Assembly: GCA_023630585.1 (NCBI GenBank)
Contig: CM042546.1
Coordinates: forward strand, 14,060,810 to 14,124,809
Direction: 5' to 3'
Source of the DNA: Cranoglanis bouderius
Taxonomy: Eukaryota; Chordata; Actinopteri; Siluriformes; Cranoglanididae
Length of the DNA: 64,000 bases
The notes under the pieces are model-generated. The model saw only the letters and a program-made list of their open reading frames with translations, searched no databases and was not told the DNA's origin. Positions 12,550 through 22,350 of the stretch are shown here, piece by piece. Numbering within the stretch: the first letter of the stretch is position 1; the number at the start of each line of letters is the position of its first letter. A program made the position numbers and the translations under genes.

Positions 12550-12780
12550 CTAACAGCACATCCTGTGTTTTATTCCTCTTTTACCACAGCAATATGTCAA
12601 CAATTTCAATTTTTACATACAGTACATACTCTTTATCCATTTACGGTTACAATTTCTTGTGGCATGTCCATGAAGTTAGTTCCTGCTATCACTTAGATTA
12701 TAGCAGTCGTTTTGTCACGTTCTGTTGAAGATAATAAAACGGAATAAATGCAGCTTGTTGGTTAGAAACCACAAAATGCA
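12550..12780 (+). repeat. Dispersed repeat family A, partial copy
   Basis: It shares TTTTATTCCTCTTTTACCAC followed by AGCAAT, CCATGAAGTTAGTTCCTGCT and TATAGCAGTCGTT with the copies at 20105-20465 (reverse), 33365-33780 and 49165-49300. No terminal repeats or target duplication could be fixed. The class is unknown. Confidence 0.6.
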
Positions 12781-12957
12781 ATATCATCCATACCTCCATG
12801 GCTTTTAGCTCTGTGGATAAATACCTAGTTCATAATGTAATGTAATAGTTGGATTAAAAATATTTTTTCTTTTTCTTTTTTTTTGTTGTTGAATGTATAC
12901 TAGCTGTAAAAAGTTTGAGTACCCCTGCTTTTTTATGTGATGCAAGTCTCTAAAATT

Positions 12958-12961
<4 letters not shown>

Positions 12962-13051
<90 letters not shown>
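12962..13051. repeat. (TG)45 microsatellite abutting a splice acceptor
   Basis: An uninterrupted TG dinucleotide run of about 90 nt ends 7 nt before the exon at 13059, occupying the place where a polypyrimidine tract is expected. It would be transcribed as (UG)n, a known binding class for TDP-43 and CELF-family proteins. Confidence 0.97.
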
Positions 13052-13053
<2 letters not shown>

Positions 13054-13058
13054 TCTAG

Positions 13059-13201
13059 GTTCTTCAATAACTCAACTCACAGCTGTGGATCCTGATGGAG
13101 AGCCGCTCATTTTCGGCGTGGTGGGTGAGGAGGCCTCGAGGTTCTTTGCCGTTCAGGAGAACACTGGCGTGGTGTGGCTCCGACAGCCACTCGACCGCGA
13201 G
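13059..13201 (+). CDS. cdh23: Cadherin-23 coding exon, EC1 (143 nt)
   Basis: This exon encodes part of the first extracellular cadherin repeat of cadherin-23, the upper tip-link protein of inner-ear and lateral-line hair cells, whose EC1-EC2 tip binds protocadherin-15. The acceptor is TTTGTCTAG and the donor is GAG/GTACAC. The exon enters in phase 1 (first base of a Gly codon upstream) and leaves in phase 0. The peptide starts SSITQLTAVDPDGEPLIFGV, continues GEEASRFFAV and ends VVWLRQPLDRE. The calcium motifs DxD (in DPDGE) and LDRE are present. The 143-nt length and phases agree with human CDH23 as I remember it. At the N-terminal calcium site (human mature Asp36/Asp38/Asp40) the third acid is Glu here. 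The exon lies between a TG run and a CA run. Confidence 0.95.

Positions 13202-13203
<2 letters not shown>

Positions 13204-13236
<33 letters not shown>
13204..13236. repeat. (AC)16 microsatellite inside the donor region
   Basis: The CA run starts at the third intron base of the exon 13059-13201 donor (GTACACAC...). It is complementary to the TG run upstream of the same exon. Confidence 0.97.
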
Positions 13237-13240
<4 letters not shown>

Positions 13241-13398
13241 AACTGTGGAGATACACACAGCACTGTTGGTTTTTCAGTGAGGTGAAACACAAACAGAGGA
13301 AAAGTCACTGGGAGGAATATCGACATGACAATCTAAGAATAATTTAAAGTGAGTGTATTTCCTTGACAGACTGTTCTGATTTATTTTTTCTTCTGCAG

Positions 13399-13446
13399 AC
13401 AAAGTCTGAAATGCAGGTGGTGTTTTCTGTCAGTGACAGTCAAGGG
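13399..13446 (+). CDS. cdh23: Cadherin-23 coding exon, EC1 (48 nt)
   Basis: This small exon continues EC1 of cadherin-23. It is bounded by acceptor TTCTTCTGCAG and donor GGG/GTAAGC, is phase 0 on both sides, and encodes 16 residues: TKSEMQVVFSVSDSQG. This follows directly on the LDRE end of the previous exon and carries the FSVSDxQG strand typical of CDH23 EC1. The 48-nt length matches the mammalian exon as I remember it. A CA run (13452-13482) begins six bases into the downstream intron. The upstream intron is only 197 bp. Confidence 0.93.
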
Positions 13447-13449
13447 GTA

Positions 13450-13451
<2 letters not shown>

Positions 13452-13482
<31 letters not shown>
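13452..13482. repeat. (CA)n microsatellite after donor
   Basis: A CA run immediately follows the GTAAG donor of the 48-nt exon and leads into a CTCA-rich stretch. Confidence 0.95.
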
Positions 13483-13486
<4 letters not shown>

Positions 13487-13583
13487 TCACTTGCTCACTC
13501 ACTAACTCTTTCACTCTCCTTTTCAATTGTACTGCAACTATACCACATGACCTCATGTGTTAAAAAGTGTGTATTTGGTGCAG

Positions 13584-13676
13584 GTGGTGAAGGACACAGT
13601 GAACATCCAGATTGGAGATGTGAATGACAACGCCCCGACTTTCCATAACCAGCCTTTTACTGTGAATATACCAGAG
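13584..13676 (+). CDS. cdh23: Cadherin-23 coding exon, end of EC1 and start of EC2 (93 nt)
   Basis: The exon is bounded by acceptor TTTGGTGCAG and donor GAG/GTACAG and is phase 0 on both sides, with 31 codons. The peptide contains VNIQIGDVNDNAPTFHNQPF and ends VNIPE. DVNDNAPTF is the classic DxNDNAPxF calcium linker between cadherin repeats, here between EC1 and EC2, and HNQP is a cadherin-23 signature as I remember it. The intron before it is only 137 bp, so three exons are packed into 620 bp. The next intron is 29.4 kb. Confidence 0.95.
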
Positions 13677-13894
13677 GTACAGAGCTGTGTGTGTGCTCTA
13701 CACAAAAACACACTAGACTCACTTCTGGTGTAGTACATAACGCACATTACAGACTAACCATGCAGCACTGGAAATACAATTGATACGTGTCGCACATTAT
13801 GTTCACACATACAGTTTGTAAAAGCCCAAACACTACAAAATAACGGTTTATATTTAATAGTATTGATACTTACATTGCCTAGCAGTTGTTTCCT

Positions 13895-14100
13895 GGTGTT
13901 CTAGCAGCTAAGGATCCCGGGCAGGGAACCAACCTAGCCACTGGAGGGTTGCACTCAGTGCCAGTCCCAAGCCCGGATAAAATGGAAGGGTTGTTTCAGG
14001 AAGGGCATCCAGCGTAAAAACCTGTGCCAAATCAAATGTGCGGACCGATGATCCGCTGTGGCGACCCCTAACGGGAGCAGCCAAAAGGAGGAACAACTTA
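13895..14100 (+). mobile_element. Teleost retroposon 3' tail (RTE/SINE-type)
   Basis: The stretch contains AGGGCATCCAGCGTAAAAAC, CTGTGCCAAATCAAATGTGC and GTGGCGACCCCTAACGGGAG followed by CAGCCAAAAGGAGG. This is the 3' end of a very common teleost retroposon, which I recall as having the core 'GTGGCGACCCCTAACGGGAG'. It is about 200 bp with no coding sequence, and lies 220 bp after a cdh23 exon. Confidence 0.75.
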
Positions 14101-14839
14101 CATAGTCTAGCACTTAATGTGTTATGTAGGATTCTGCAATGTGGCATCAGGCAGAACTCGTGATTTTGTTTTGTAGCTGTGGTTTAACCCGCCACTTCCC
14201 TGTCACTACAATACTCAACATGTATTACACAAATACATCATATCACCACTGGGAATCCAACTGGGAAAGTCAACTAATATAATTGCCGCTGTGGGGATGC
14301 CAACTAGTCAGAGTGGTGGAAAAAAAACTGGTGAGGCAGACAGTAAAGAAAGCAGGCTAATGTACTATGTTAGTCTGAATATATTTCTTTTCTTTTACTG
14401 TAATGAATGGTTATCTCTTTCATACCACTTTATATCACATATTCAGTGTAACAGTGTACGTGAGGCTCCCACCCCAGAGAGTGTGTAAGTATCACACTCC
14501 CACCTGCTCTCTCAAATCAGATTTATGTAAAAACATAAACATATGCATTGTGGCATAGTGAATTGCATGATGACCAGTACAGTACTGTAATATTTCATAT
14601 GCAATGTCAGAGGCCAGAGGCAGACTTGTTTTCGGATGCAACTAAAGTCAGAGTTGAACATGGCAGAAAAACCTCACAGCCACTGCTGTAGACATAGACA
14701 CAGTTCACTGAACTATAAAAATGGTTCTGTTGACGGATACAAGCTTCCATGCTGTGCGCTCTCACTTTCTGGATCAAGCGATTTCAGTTGAGTCCTGGCC
14801 ACCAGCTCGTCCCCACAAGTTCGTTATAAGAATTGACAG

Positions 14840-16140
14840 TCTGTACAGGATTTCGCTGAGTTTTTTTTTTTTTTTTTTTGCGATTGTTGCGGCCAAAAAT
14901 GCTTGATTTTGCTGCGTCTTGTTTCAAAATTTACGATGCAACCTGCAGAGTTTTTTTTTTTTTTGTGCTTTTTTTTTGCGTAAAACTACTTGAATTGGCC
15001 AGATCGCAATTGCACGGAATTGTTTCGCACGGTCTTTCGCAGTGATGTTTGTTGGTAAATAAGACCTTTTAGCTGTACACCCGTTCGACGCGCGTGAGTC
15101 GAAGAGGGCTTTGGCTGAATGCGCGTTGTGATGATGTCACATGCCGCGTATTGACCCAAATCTGCAGAAAATCTGCAGTAATTTCGAAATGTTGCTGAAT
15201 TGGCGTGTAATTAAATAGTGTAATATGCTACAAAGATGTATTATTTTCCACATTTATTACACTGGTTCAATTGCTTTTGTTGATAATCGTGTAGCCAAAA
15301 AAAAAAAAACCAACCAAAAAAAACTGCCAGATCTACACATTTTAGTTAAATTTTTGAAATAAAGCAATTGTGTGCTAGAATGTTCCATAGAAGTGAATTA
15401 TAAGATTCACAAGCAACCTGTCCTTTATTAGGGATCAACATAAACAGAATTAATAGACAAACTGCTGGTGCTTTAAGACTACATTTGAGTTTCTAAAAAG
15501 AAATTGGCACTCTTGGAATGATACCCCCTAAAACCATTAAAAAACAACTTCGGTTATTCCTTTGAGGTGTTTGTTTAAGCTTTACACTCATAATGATGGG
15601 TCTTACTAGTAATGTTCTGCACTGAGTTTGCACAGTGTAAGCAATTTTATAATGTGAATGGCCTAAAAATGCTCTGCCGTAATGACTTCTTCATGATGAC
15701 CCTTCACTTGTTTGCTTGTTTGTTTGTTTGTTCGTTCATTTGTTCATTCATTTGTCTGTGCATTTGTTTTTATTTACTGCTTTTTACTGATTAGGGTTGA
15801 TGTGGATCTGGGAGCCTATCCCGGGATCACTAGGCACCAGGCAGGGATACACCCTGGATGGGGTGCCAATGCATTGCAGGGCATCAGTATTGGAGCTGAA
15901 CTTGTAGTGAAATATCACAGGCCCTCCAGGATTTTGCGATGGCGGAAATTAACGCAAAATCAAGTTTCACGTGCGTCGAACATGAGTACGGCTAAAAGCT
16001 CTCAATTACCAACAAACATCACTAGGGAAGACCGTGCGAAACAATTTTGTGCGATTCAAGTAGTTGCAGAAAAAAGCCGCAGCAAAATCAAGCATTTTTG
16101 GCCACAACGATCACAAAAAAGCTCTGCGAAACCCTGTGTG
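14840..16140. mobile_element. Element bounded by ~250-bp inverted repeats
   Basis: The left arm (about 14840-15100) and right arm (about 15920-16140) are inverted copies. GGCCAAAAATGCTTGATTTT is in the left arm and its complement AAAATCAAGCATTTTTGGCC is in the right arm. Likewise, the left arm's AACTACTTGAAT, TTGTTTCGCACGGTCTTTC and TGATGTTTGTTGGTAA have complements in the right arm. The 0.8 kb between them includes a fragment of a tRNA-SINE (15797-15890) and no transposase. It could be one foldback or TIR element, or two head-to-head copies of an unclassified repeat. The exact termini and target duplication were not resolved. Confidence 0.6.
15797..15890 (-). mobile_element. tRNA-SINE fragment (3' body only)
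   Basis: The reverse complement of the SINE segment CCTGCGATGGGTTGGCACCC...CCTGGGATAGGCTCC is visible as GAGCCTATCCCGGGATCACT and ACCCTGGATGGGGTGCCAAT. The head and tail are missing. Confidence 0.75.
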
Positions 16141-16438
16141 GACTGATAAGAATAATACAGGAACTAATAAGAATGCAAACTATGAAACATCAAAACAAGT
16201 TCAATGTCCTTTGTTTCTTTGCTTCACTGCTCTCTTAAAAGGATTCTTCTCACTTTATAATTTTTTTTTTTGCCTTTGTCAGAGATTTTTCTCAGGTTCG
16301 TGTATCTTAGTAGTCATGTCTGAGTCAAACTCCTGCCTGGATTCCTGCTGAGAGTCTATTTTCCTCTGTCTTCTCCCCTCACTTGTCGCCTTTCCCCTGT
16401 AGTCTCTCTCTTATACTGTCATTCTTTCTTTCTTTCTT

Positions 16439-16487
<49 letters not shown>

Positions 16488-17139
16488 TTCTCTCTCTCTA
16501 GCTCTTTCCTTCATCTAATCCTTGATATGAGTTAAGCAGGGAACTTCAAACAGGGTGAGAAGTGTCTCTTCCTCTCTGTATCTCACTCACTTACTCCATT
16601 TGGCATTCACACACACACACACACATACACACCCCCCACAAACACACACCACACACACACCACGCACTCAAATCTTCAAATCTTCAGGCATTTTTTCTTT
16701 TGTCACGATGAGTAAATAAAGAGGACAGAGAGAAGGAGAGAGATGTATTTAACTCAATCTGCATTCTCTGACGTCATGATTAAGTTCTCTCATGATAGAA
16801 GATGATGGAGAAGGTGGGACGCTCGATATCACTCTCTCAGTACAGAGCACTCCGTATACAAACCATTCATTTGTTCTTCTAATTGATGATAAACTAAGCA
16901 CACCCACACACCCTTAAGATTACACAGATAAATGCCTCTTTCTATAGCATAGACATCTGGCATAGACTTTAAAATACACCGGGTTTTCTCTGAAGCTATA
17001 ATATAATTTTTTAAAATAATTCCCAAATAATTTTTTAGATTCCCAAACATTAGTTTTCTAGCACAAAATTAAACGTTACAGAAAAATGTTTGTATGTCAT
17101 TAAAGAAAGCAGCATATTACATAAGAGACCACTTTTCAG

Positions 17140-17480
17140 ACAGAAAAACACAATGAAGGCTGCTGGGTTTTGCTGCAAAAATAAGAAGCGAGTGCGAAAG
17201 TCAAAGTCTCCAGAAGAACTGTGGCTGGTTCTGCAAGATGCTCAATAAAACTTACCAGCTCATTTCCTTATAAAACTGCACTAATTGTACCGGAGACTAC
17301 TATTTTAATTTTTTTGTCACACCACATATTGACTTTGTTTCATTTTCTACTGTTTACTGCTCTTTACGGTATTAAAAAAAAATAGAAACCTTTAATTTCA
17401 TTACTTTGAAGGCATCTTTGCTCTACAGCGTTTATTTGCATGTGCCTAAAACTTTTGTACAGTACTGTGTTTGTGTGTGT
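17140..17480 (+). repeat. Dispersed repeat family B, copy 1
   Basis: The words CAAAGTCTCCAGAAGAACTG, TGGTTCTGCAAGATGCTCAA and ATTTCCTTATAAAACTGCAC align with the copy at 30130-30390 (CAAAGTCTGTGGAAGAACTG, AAGTTCTCTAAGACTATAAA, ATTTCCTTACAAAATTGT). The end at about 17478 reads AAACTTTTGTACAGTACTGT. It is probably a decayed transposon fragment; the class is not assigned. Confidence 0.55.
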
Positions 17481-18259
17481 AGACATAGAGAGGAGACGTA
17501 CAGTAGAAGTCTGCTGTCATTCAATTCGCATCCCATTAACACCTGTGCCCTAGTTTTGATTTCCGAGGTTCTCAAGGCTTGATTCAGAATCCGGTCTCAT
17601 TGTGGAAATATACAAAGCACCTGCTTTTCATTATTATCATACAGATTAACCTGTGCAGCATAAGAAATTATTTAGCTCAAATGGCAAAATAGTTAGCGAC
17701 CTGAAGCCAAGTGGTTATGTTAGATGACGGAACACTTGTCAGAGGGAAATATGACGAATCTTGATGGCTAATGAGATATTATTGCTTGCCCCCAAATTAA
17801 TGGTGTACCACAAAACACTATTCTGAATAATGCAGGTTATTTAGAATTCTTCAAATGTTTTTAAACCCAGGAGGCTCATCCAGATGGAGAGGAACTTCAT
17901 GTCTTTTTCCAGATATTTTTTACAGTTTTTTGTGTGTTTAGTTCTGTCCCTCTGTCCACACATCCCTGCTGCTCTCCACTTTCACTCTCCGTGCATTTTT
18001 ATGGCCTCATTACCTCCTGCGACCCACCCTGCGACCCCACACAGTCGGAAAGAAAACACCACAACATCACTCCATCAACCTATCACTCAAATGACGTGGC
18101 ACACTCACTCTTCAGCAAAACTGCGCAAGGAAACAGACGTGGAAAGTAACAGTGGACTGTTTTTTCTGTCTAGCGCAGAAGTTGACTTTAGCGTGTATAT
18201 ACATGGCGGTTTTACAGTTTGGAGGGTCTTCGTTTAGTTAAGTTGATTTTTTCCGTATA

Positions 18260-18335
18260 ACAACATGTCCTGAAGTGTTGTATTGACACTGGACACTGGA
18301 GACTCCTTCTGTAAATGCTACATAAACATCTCCTC
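18260..18335 (+). repeat. Possible family A fragment (3' end)
   Basis: GACACTGGAGACTCCTTCTG and TAAATGCTACATAAACATCT resemble the 3' part of the family A copy at 33740-33780 (GACACTGCGGACTTCTTCCA, TAAATGTTAAATTAAATATA). Confidence 0.4.
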
Positions 18336-18699
18336 CAAAAAAAAAAGTTTCACCATATGAACAATTAAACATGTTTTTAAGATGTGAAGCATCCAACATA
18401 CAAGTCGATGCGTTAATTGTTACTATAGAAATGATAACGTTTTAGAATGAGCACGCTAATATAAAACTGTGTAAAAATTTGCCAGTCAGATCTATATAGT
18501 CAGAGATGCTGTTATAGAAAATGAATCAACACCAAGAGCACTGTGGTGTAAGTAGCAATTAATTCACAACATTTGGTGGCGCAAATTCAATAATTGTTAG
18601 AGAAAAAACACAAAGAAATTTGATCAAGGTACATCATTTTTCTTAACCAAAATGGATTTTGCATTTTTCATATCAGTATCAGCGAAAAAAAATGGTGAA

Positions 18700-18777
18700 A
18701 ATGACCACCAAAATGCCCAGCAATAAACCTGTATGTACTTAATTAACCTGGCTTTTTTATTTTTATAAATATCATTG
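18700..18777. repeat. 78-bp near-identical inverted repeat, copy 1
   Basis: The segment starts AATGACCACCAAAATGCCCA and ends TTTTTATAAATATCATTG. It occurs in reverse complement at 25951-26029 with about one substitution and one indel. The two are 7.2 kb apart. Confidence 0.9.
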
Positions 18778-19383
18778 TTATAAAGCAATAGGAACAATAA
18801 CACACAATACCGCAGAGAGGACAGTCCTGTCTGAGTCAATATAAGCTTTTTGGTTATTAAGATACAACAACAGTGTGTGAGGAGACAGCGATTACCATTT
18901 GAATGAACTCCTGTATGGTGCAGTGATTCTTTAGTGCTTAAGGCTCCGAAGTAGCGATTGAACGAAGTCAGCGGTGCGTGAAGACGACATGTTTCAGTTT
19001 TCTATCAGGATTTCACAAACGGACTCATCAGACAAAAGATTGGTATTATTTATTAACCTGATCAAAATGTCTACGAGCTTTTTGATGAATGATGAAATAA
19101 ACGTAGTGAAGCAGAACCTGGACCACAGTATGCTGGTGTGAATAGTGAGTATGGAGAGGATGGGAGTGGGGTGTATATTCGATCTTGTAATTGGTTGTTG
19201 AATAGAGAGTGAGGCAGGAATGCGATGTGTATGGTCCTGTAATTGCATGTTTAATTTGTGAGGTCGTAAAAATCTGGGAGGCATTTTACATTAGGGGAGC
19301 AGGTGGCTAGCATCCTGTCTGACAGCTAGAATGAGCCGGAGAAATTTATATCCCTCTTGCTTTCTTTCATTCTCATTGATGGG

Positions 19384-19438
<55 letters not shown>

Positions 19439-20104
19439 GGAGAGAGAGAGTTTCCTGATCAAAGAAAGGTCACTGTAGCGATGAACAAACTAAACATGGT
19501 GTAATCGGAGGTGAGAAGATGAATTGTACATAGTAAATTGTCTGTATGTTTTTACAAGTGAATGGGAGAATGTGATGAATGAAGCTCATTAGTCATACGG
19601 AGTGTGTGTTATAAAGAGGAAAAAGGCCATGCTGCTGCAGACGCATACACACAACAGTGTATCAGTATTCAACTTACTTTTTGTGCAACTGGACAAGCAA
19701 ATGCGTGTGTTTGTAACCTTTCTAACCATCGATAGACATTTACAGCATAGTAGTACATGCTACTGCAAACACATCTAGTTGACGTGGACTATTATTTCCA
19801 ATGAGCAGCCATATGTAAATTACAGAACTCACTTATGGGAAAACAAAACAAAACAAAAAAAAAAACTTCAGTTTTTTTTTTTTTTTTGTTTTGTTTATTA
19901 TTAAACTTTATACCACAATGCTGGTGAATTCTTGTTTCTACAGTAACATCTAATGCACAGGGACTTATATTGGTGGACGCTCTACAATATACTGTAAGCC
20001 TTACAATAAATGCATTAAAAAAATGTTATTTACCACAGAAAAATCTTTCATCATTGCTATGTTGACAATTTCTGAACGGAGATGTTTATTGAACTTATTT
20101 AATT

Positions 20105-20465
20105 TTTTGTAATGAGTCTCCAGTGTCAGCCCTTTGTAACAGCCAGTGGTAAAGCCCTAAGTTTCATGTCTTCAGGATGGAGGACTTTATGCACTTTAAT
20201 GTGACGAGCTGTGGTTTTTTTTTTTTTTTTTTTTTTTTTGTCTTACTAACTTTACGAAAGAGAAGGAAGTGAGGCTAGAGAGGGAACGAATGTTTACAGC
20301 TGCTATAACGTAAGTGATATCAGGAACTAACTTTTTCATGGAAGACTAATTGTAACTATAAATGAATAAAAATTTGATGTCATTCTTTAATGAATAAAAA
20401 TGTAAGTGTTGCCAAATTGCTGTGGTATAAGAGGAATAAAACACTTCAGGATGTGTTTTTATTTG
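20105..20465 (-). repeat. Dispersed repeat family A, reverse copy
   Basis: On the minus strand it contains TTTTATTCCTCTTATACCAC, AGTTAGTTCCTGATATCAC, TTATAGCAGC and CATCCTGAAGACATGAAAC. These are shared in order with the copy at 33365-33780. A T-rich tract at about 20215-20240 interrupts it. Confidence 0.6.
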
Positions 20466-21734
20466 GAAAAATAATCTTCAGACTGGTAGCAGTAACTCCG
20501 CTTTTGTGTAGGGCCACATCACAACACCCGATCAGATTATTTCCTGATAACAGCATGCCTGCCAAAGGTTTTATTTCTTACTTAATTGGCACAAGAGCCA
20601 CAGACACAACAAAGTGAATGAATGAATGGCAGTTACAAAAGGAGAAAGCATTATACAAGTACTCCATCACAGTATGTGTATTTAAGAATGCCATGCTATA
20701 AAATACTGAACTGAACTGATTTTTTAAGACAATTAATCCAATAGATAAAAGACTCACTCAGTCCTAGTGTTTCTTGAAAGACAGATAATTGACATGATCC
20801 AGGTATATCTAGATTAGATTATATAGAACGTTCAGAAATATTTGTCTGGCAATATCTCTATAAATCTGTCTTACTTGTGTAATTTCCTTGATTCACATGT
20901 GTGTTGCATAAAACAAAAAAATAATGAATTTGACGTCGTGGAGAAAGTGTTTCAATTAGCATATTCCATAAGAAACCATGTGTGTATCTCGTGCTCGTCA
21001 GCTTTCAGTGGCCATGGCAGTTATTTTGTATCCAAACATCAGTTTGGACATTGCGATGTCTGGGAGTCAAGGCTAATGTGGTGTGTTTGCACAACACAGC
21101 GTCTGTGTTTTGTTTCGAGTCAGCTCGTTTGCTCTCCCTCCCACCAGTCGTCTTCGAGTGTGTCTCGGTGGCCGTGACATGAGCTTTTAAACAGCGACGT
21201 TCATGACATCACGCACTACTTTTATTATGGACACACATTCACAAACACACACATTCACAAACACGCAGCTTATGTGCAAAATTCTGATTTATTATTTCCC
21301 CTTTTTTTACTGTTGTCTTATTTTCTTTTTTCACAGTTATGGCATCCAGCTGTCTCTCCCTGTCTAATGATCTCCTACTGATTAAATGGCTCCAAAATAA
21401 ATCACCCCCCCCATTCCAAAGAATTAAAATTCACACACTCACTCTTTAATATCAGTGTTAGAGCTGTATGCGTGGTGTCATTCGTCTGTTCGGTAGACGT
21501 GTATTTGAATAGCAATCTCTGTCGGATAAGGCTGAGGTGATACAAATTTGATAAGGTGAAGCCAATGCTTATTCAACTGCTATAATGCTCTATATAAATG
21601 GATTGAAAAGTATTGGCAAACAGAGAGGCAAGCAGGCCTTCAGAGATAGATAAGCGAACTTTTGGCTTATCTGTTTACTTTTTCTCTTTAGTTGTGTGTG
21701 TTCGGTGTGTAGGCTGTTTTGCACTGGAGCCAAT

Positions 21735-22034
21735 GAATGTATTATCAGATCTGAAGGGTTTGAGCGTACATGGGTTCGGGTGTAGAGCATGGAGTTTAGG
21801 GTATAATGTGCATGATATAGGTGTGCCATGGGGGGCAATATGGTTTAAGGCATAGGGTACATGGCACACAGGCTTCAGCGAGTAGGAGATACAGGTCAGT
21901 GCTTAAGACGAATGGCATAGGATTCATGTCATAGGGTTACGGGCATGTGATGCATGACATAAGGTTCAGGTCATAGGGTTCGGTTCACAGGATATAGATC
22001 ATAGAGTTCAGTTCACAGGGATTAGGCCATAGGT
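21735..22034. repeat. Degenerate CATAGGGTTCAGGTC minisatellite, left part
   Basis: Repeated GGCATAGG, GTCATAGGGTTC and TTCAGTTCACAGG words are spaced 12-25 bp apart. The array resumes after a SINE insertion at about 22360-22450 (GGCCATAGAGTTCAGGATAT). Confidence 0.75.
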
Positions 22035-22035
22035 T

Positions 22036-22350
22036 TCATGTCCATCCATCCACTTTCCTTACTGCTTATCCTACACGGGATCGCGTGGAACCTGGAGCCT
22101 ATCCCAGGGAACACGGGGCACAAGGCGGGGGACACCCTGGATGGGGTTCCAACCCATCGCAGGGCACAATCACACACATTCACACACTATGGGCAATTTA
22201 GAGATGCCAATCAGCCTACAGTGCATGTCTTTGGACTGGGGGAGGAAACCGGAGTACCTGGAGGAAACCCCCGAAGCACTGGAAAACATGCAAACTCCTG
22301 CACCCAGGACGGAGGCAGGAATCGAACCCCCTGAACCCTGTACAGAATTT
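22036..22350 (-). mobile_element. tRNA-derived SINE, copy 3, 5'-truncated, inside a minisatellite
   Basis: In minus orientation the sequence has the body words shared with copy 2 (complement of GTTTCCTCC..., AAAGACATGCACTGTAGGCT, CCTGGGATAGGCTCCAGGTT) and a CATC repeat tail at its left edge. The B box is kept (GGGTTCGATTCCTGCC as GGCAGGAATCGAACCCC) but the A-box head is absent, so it is truncated at the 5' end. The same satellite words flank both sides, so a target duplication cannot be distinguished from the array itself. Confidence 0.88.

Larger units (their letters stand above)
1..13058 (+). other. cdh23 intron upstream of first visible exon
   Basis: No coding exon could be supported here. 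The region should be intronic sequence of cdh23, because the exon at 13059 begins in phase 1 and needs a coding exon upstream. I looked for an exon encoding the expected end of the preceding segment (a Glu-Asp-Thr-Pro-Val-type motif followed by a phase-1 donor) and did not find one. Contents are low-complexity GACA/GATA DNA, several TG, CT and GA microsatellites (1558-1588, 1629-1679, 1942-1977, 3783-3815, 3941-3983, 12251-12283, 12380-12421), a minisatellite, two SINEs, a hAT element and otherwise AT-rich single-copy-looking DNA. Stretches 3456-7090 and 4560-6640 hold nothing further that I recognise. Confidence 0.7.

Noticed and set aside
12965..13285. Single open frame from the TG run through the EC1 exon and into the following CA run
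   Set aside because: The Cys-Val repeat and Thr-His repeat are intron microsatellites. The acceptor TCTAG and donor GTAC define the real exon inside it.
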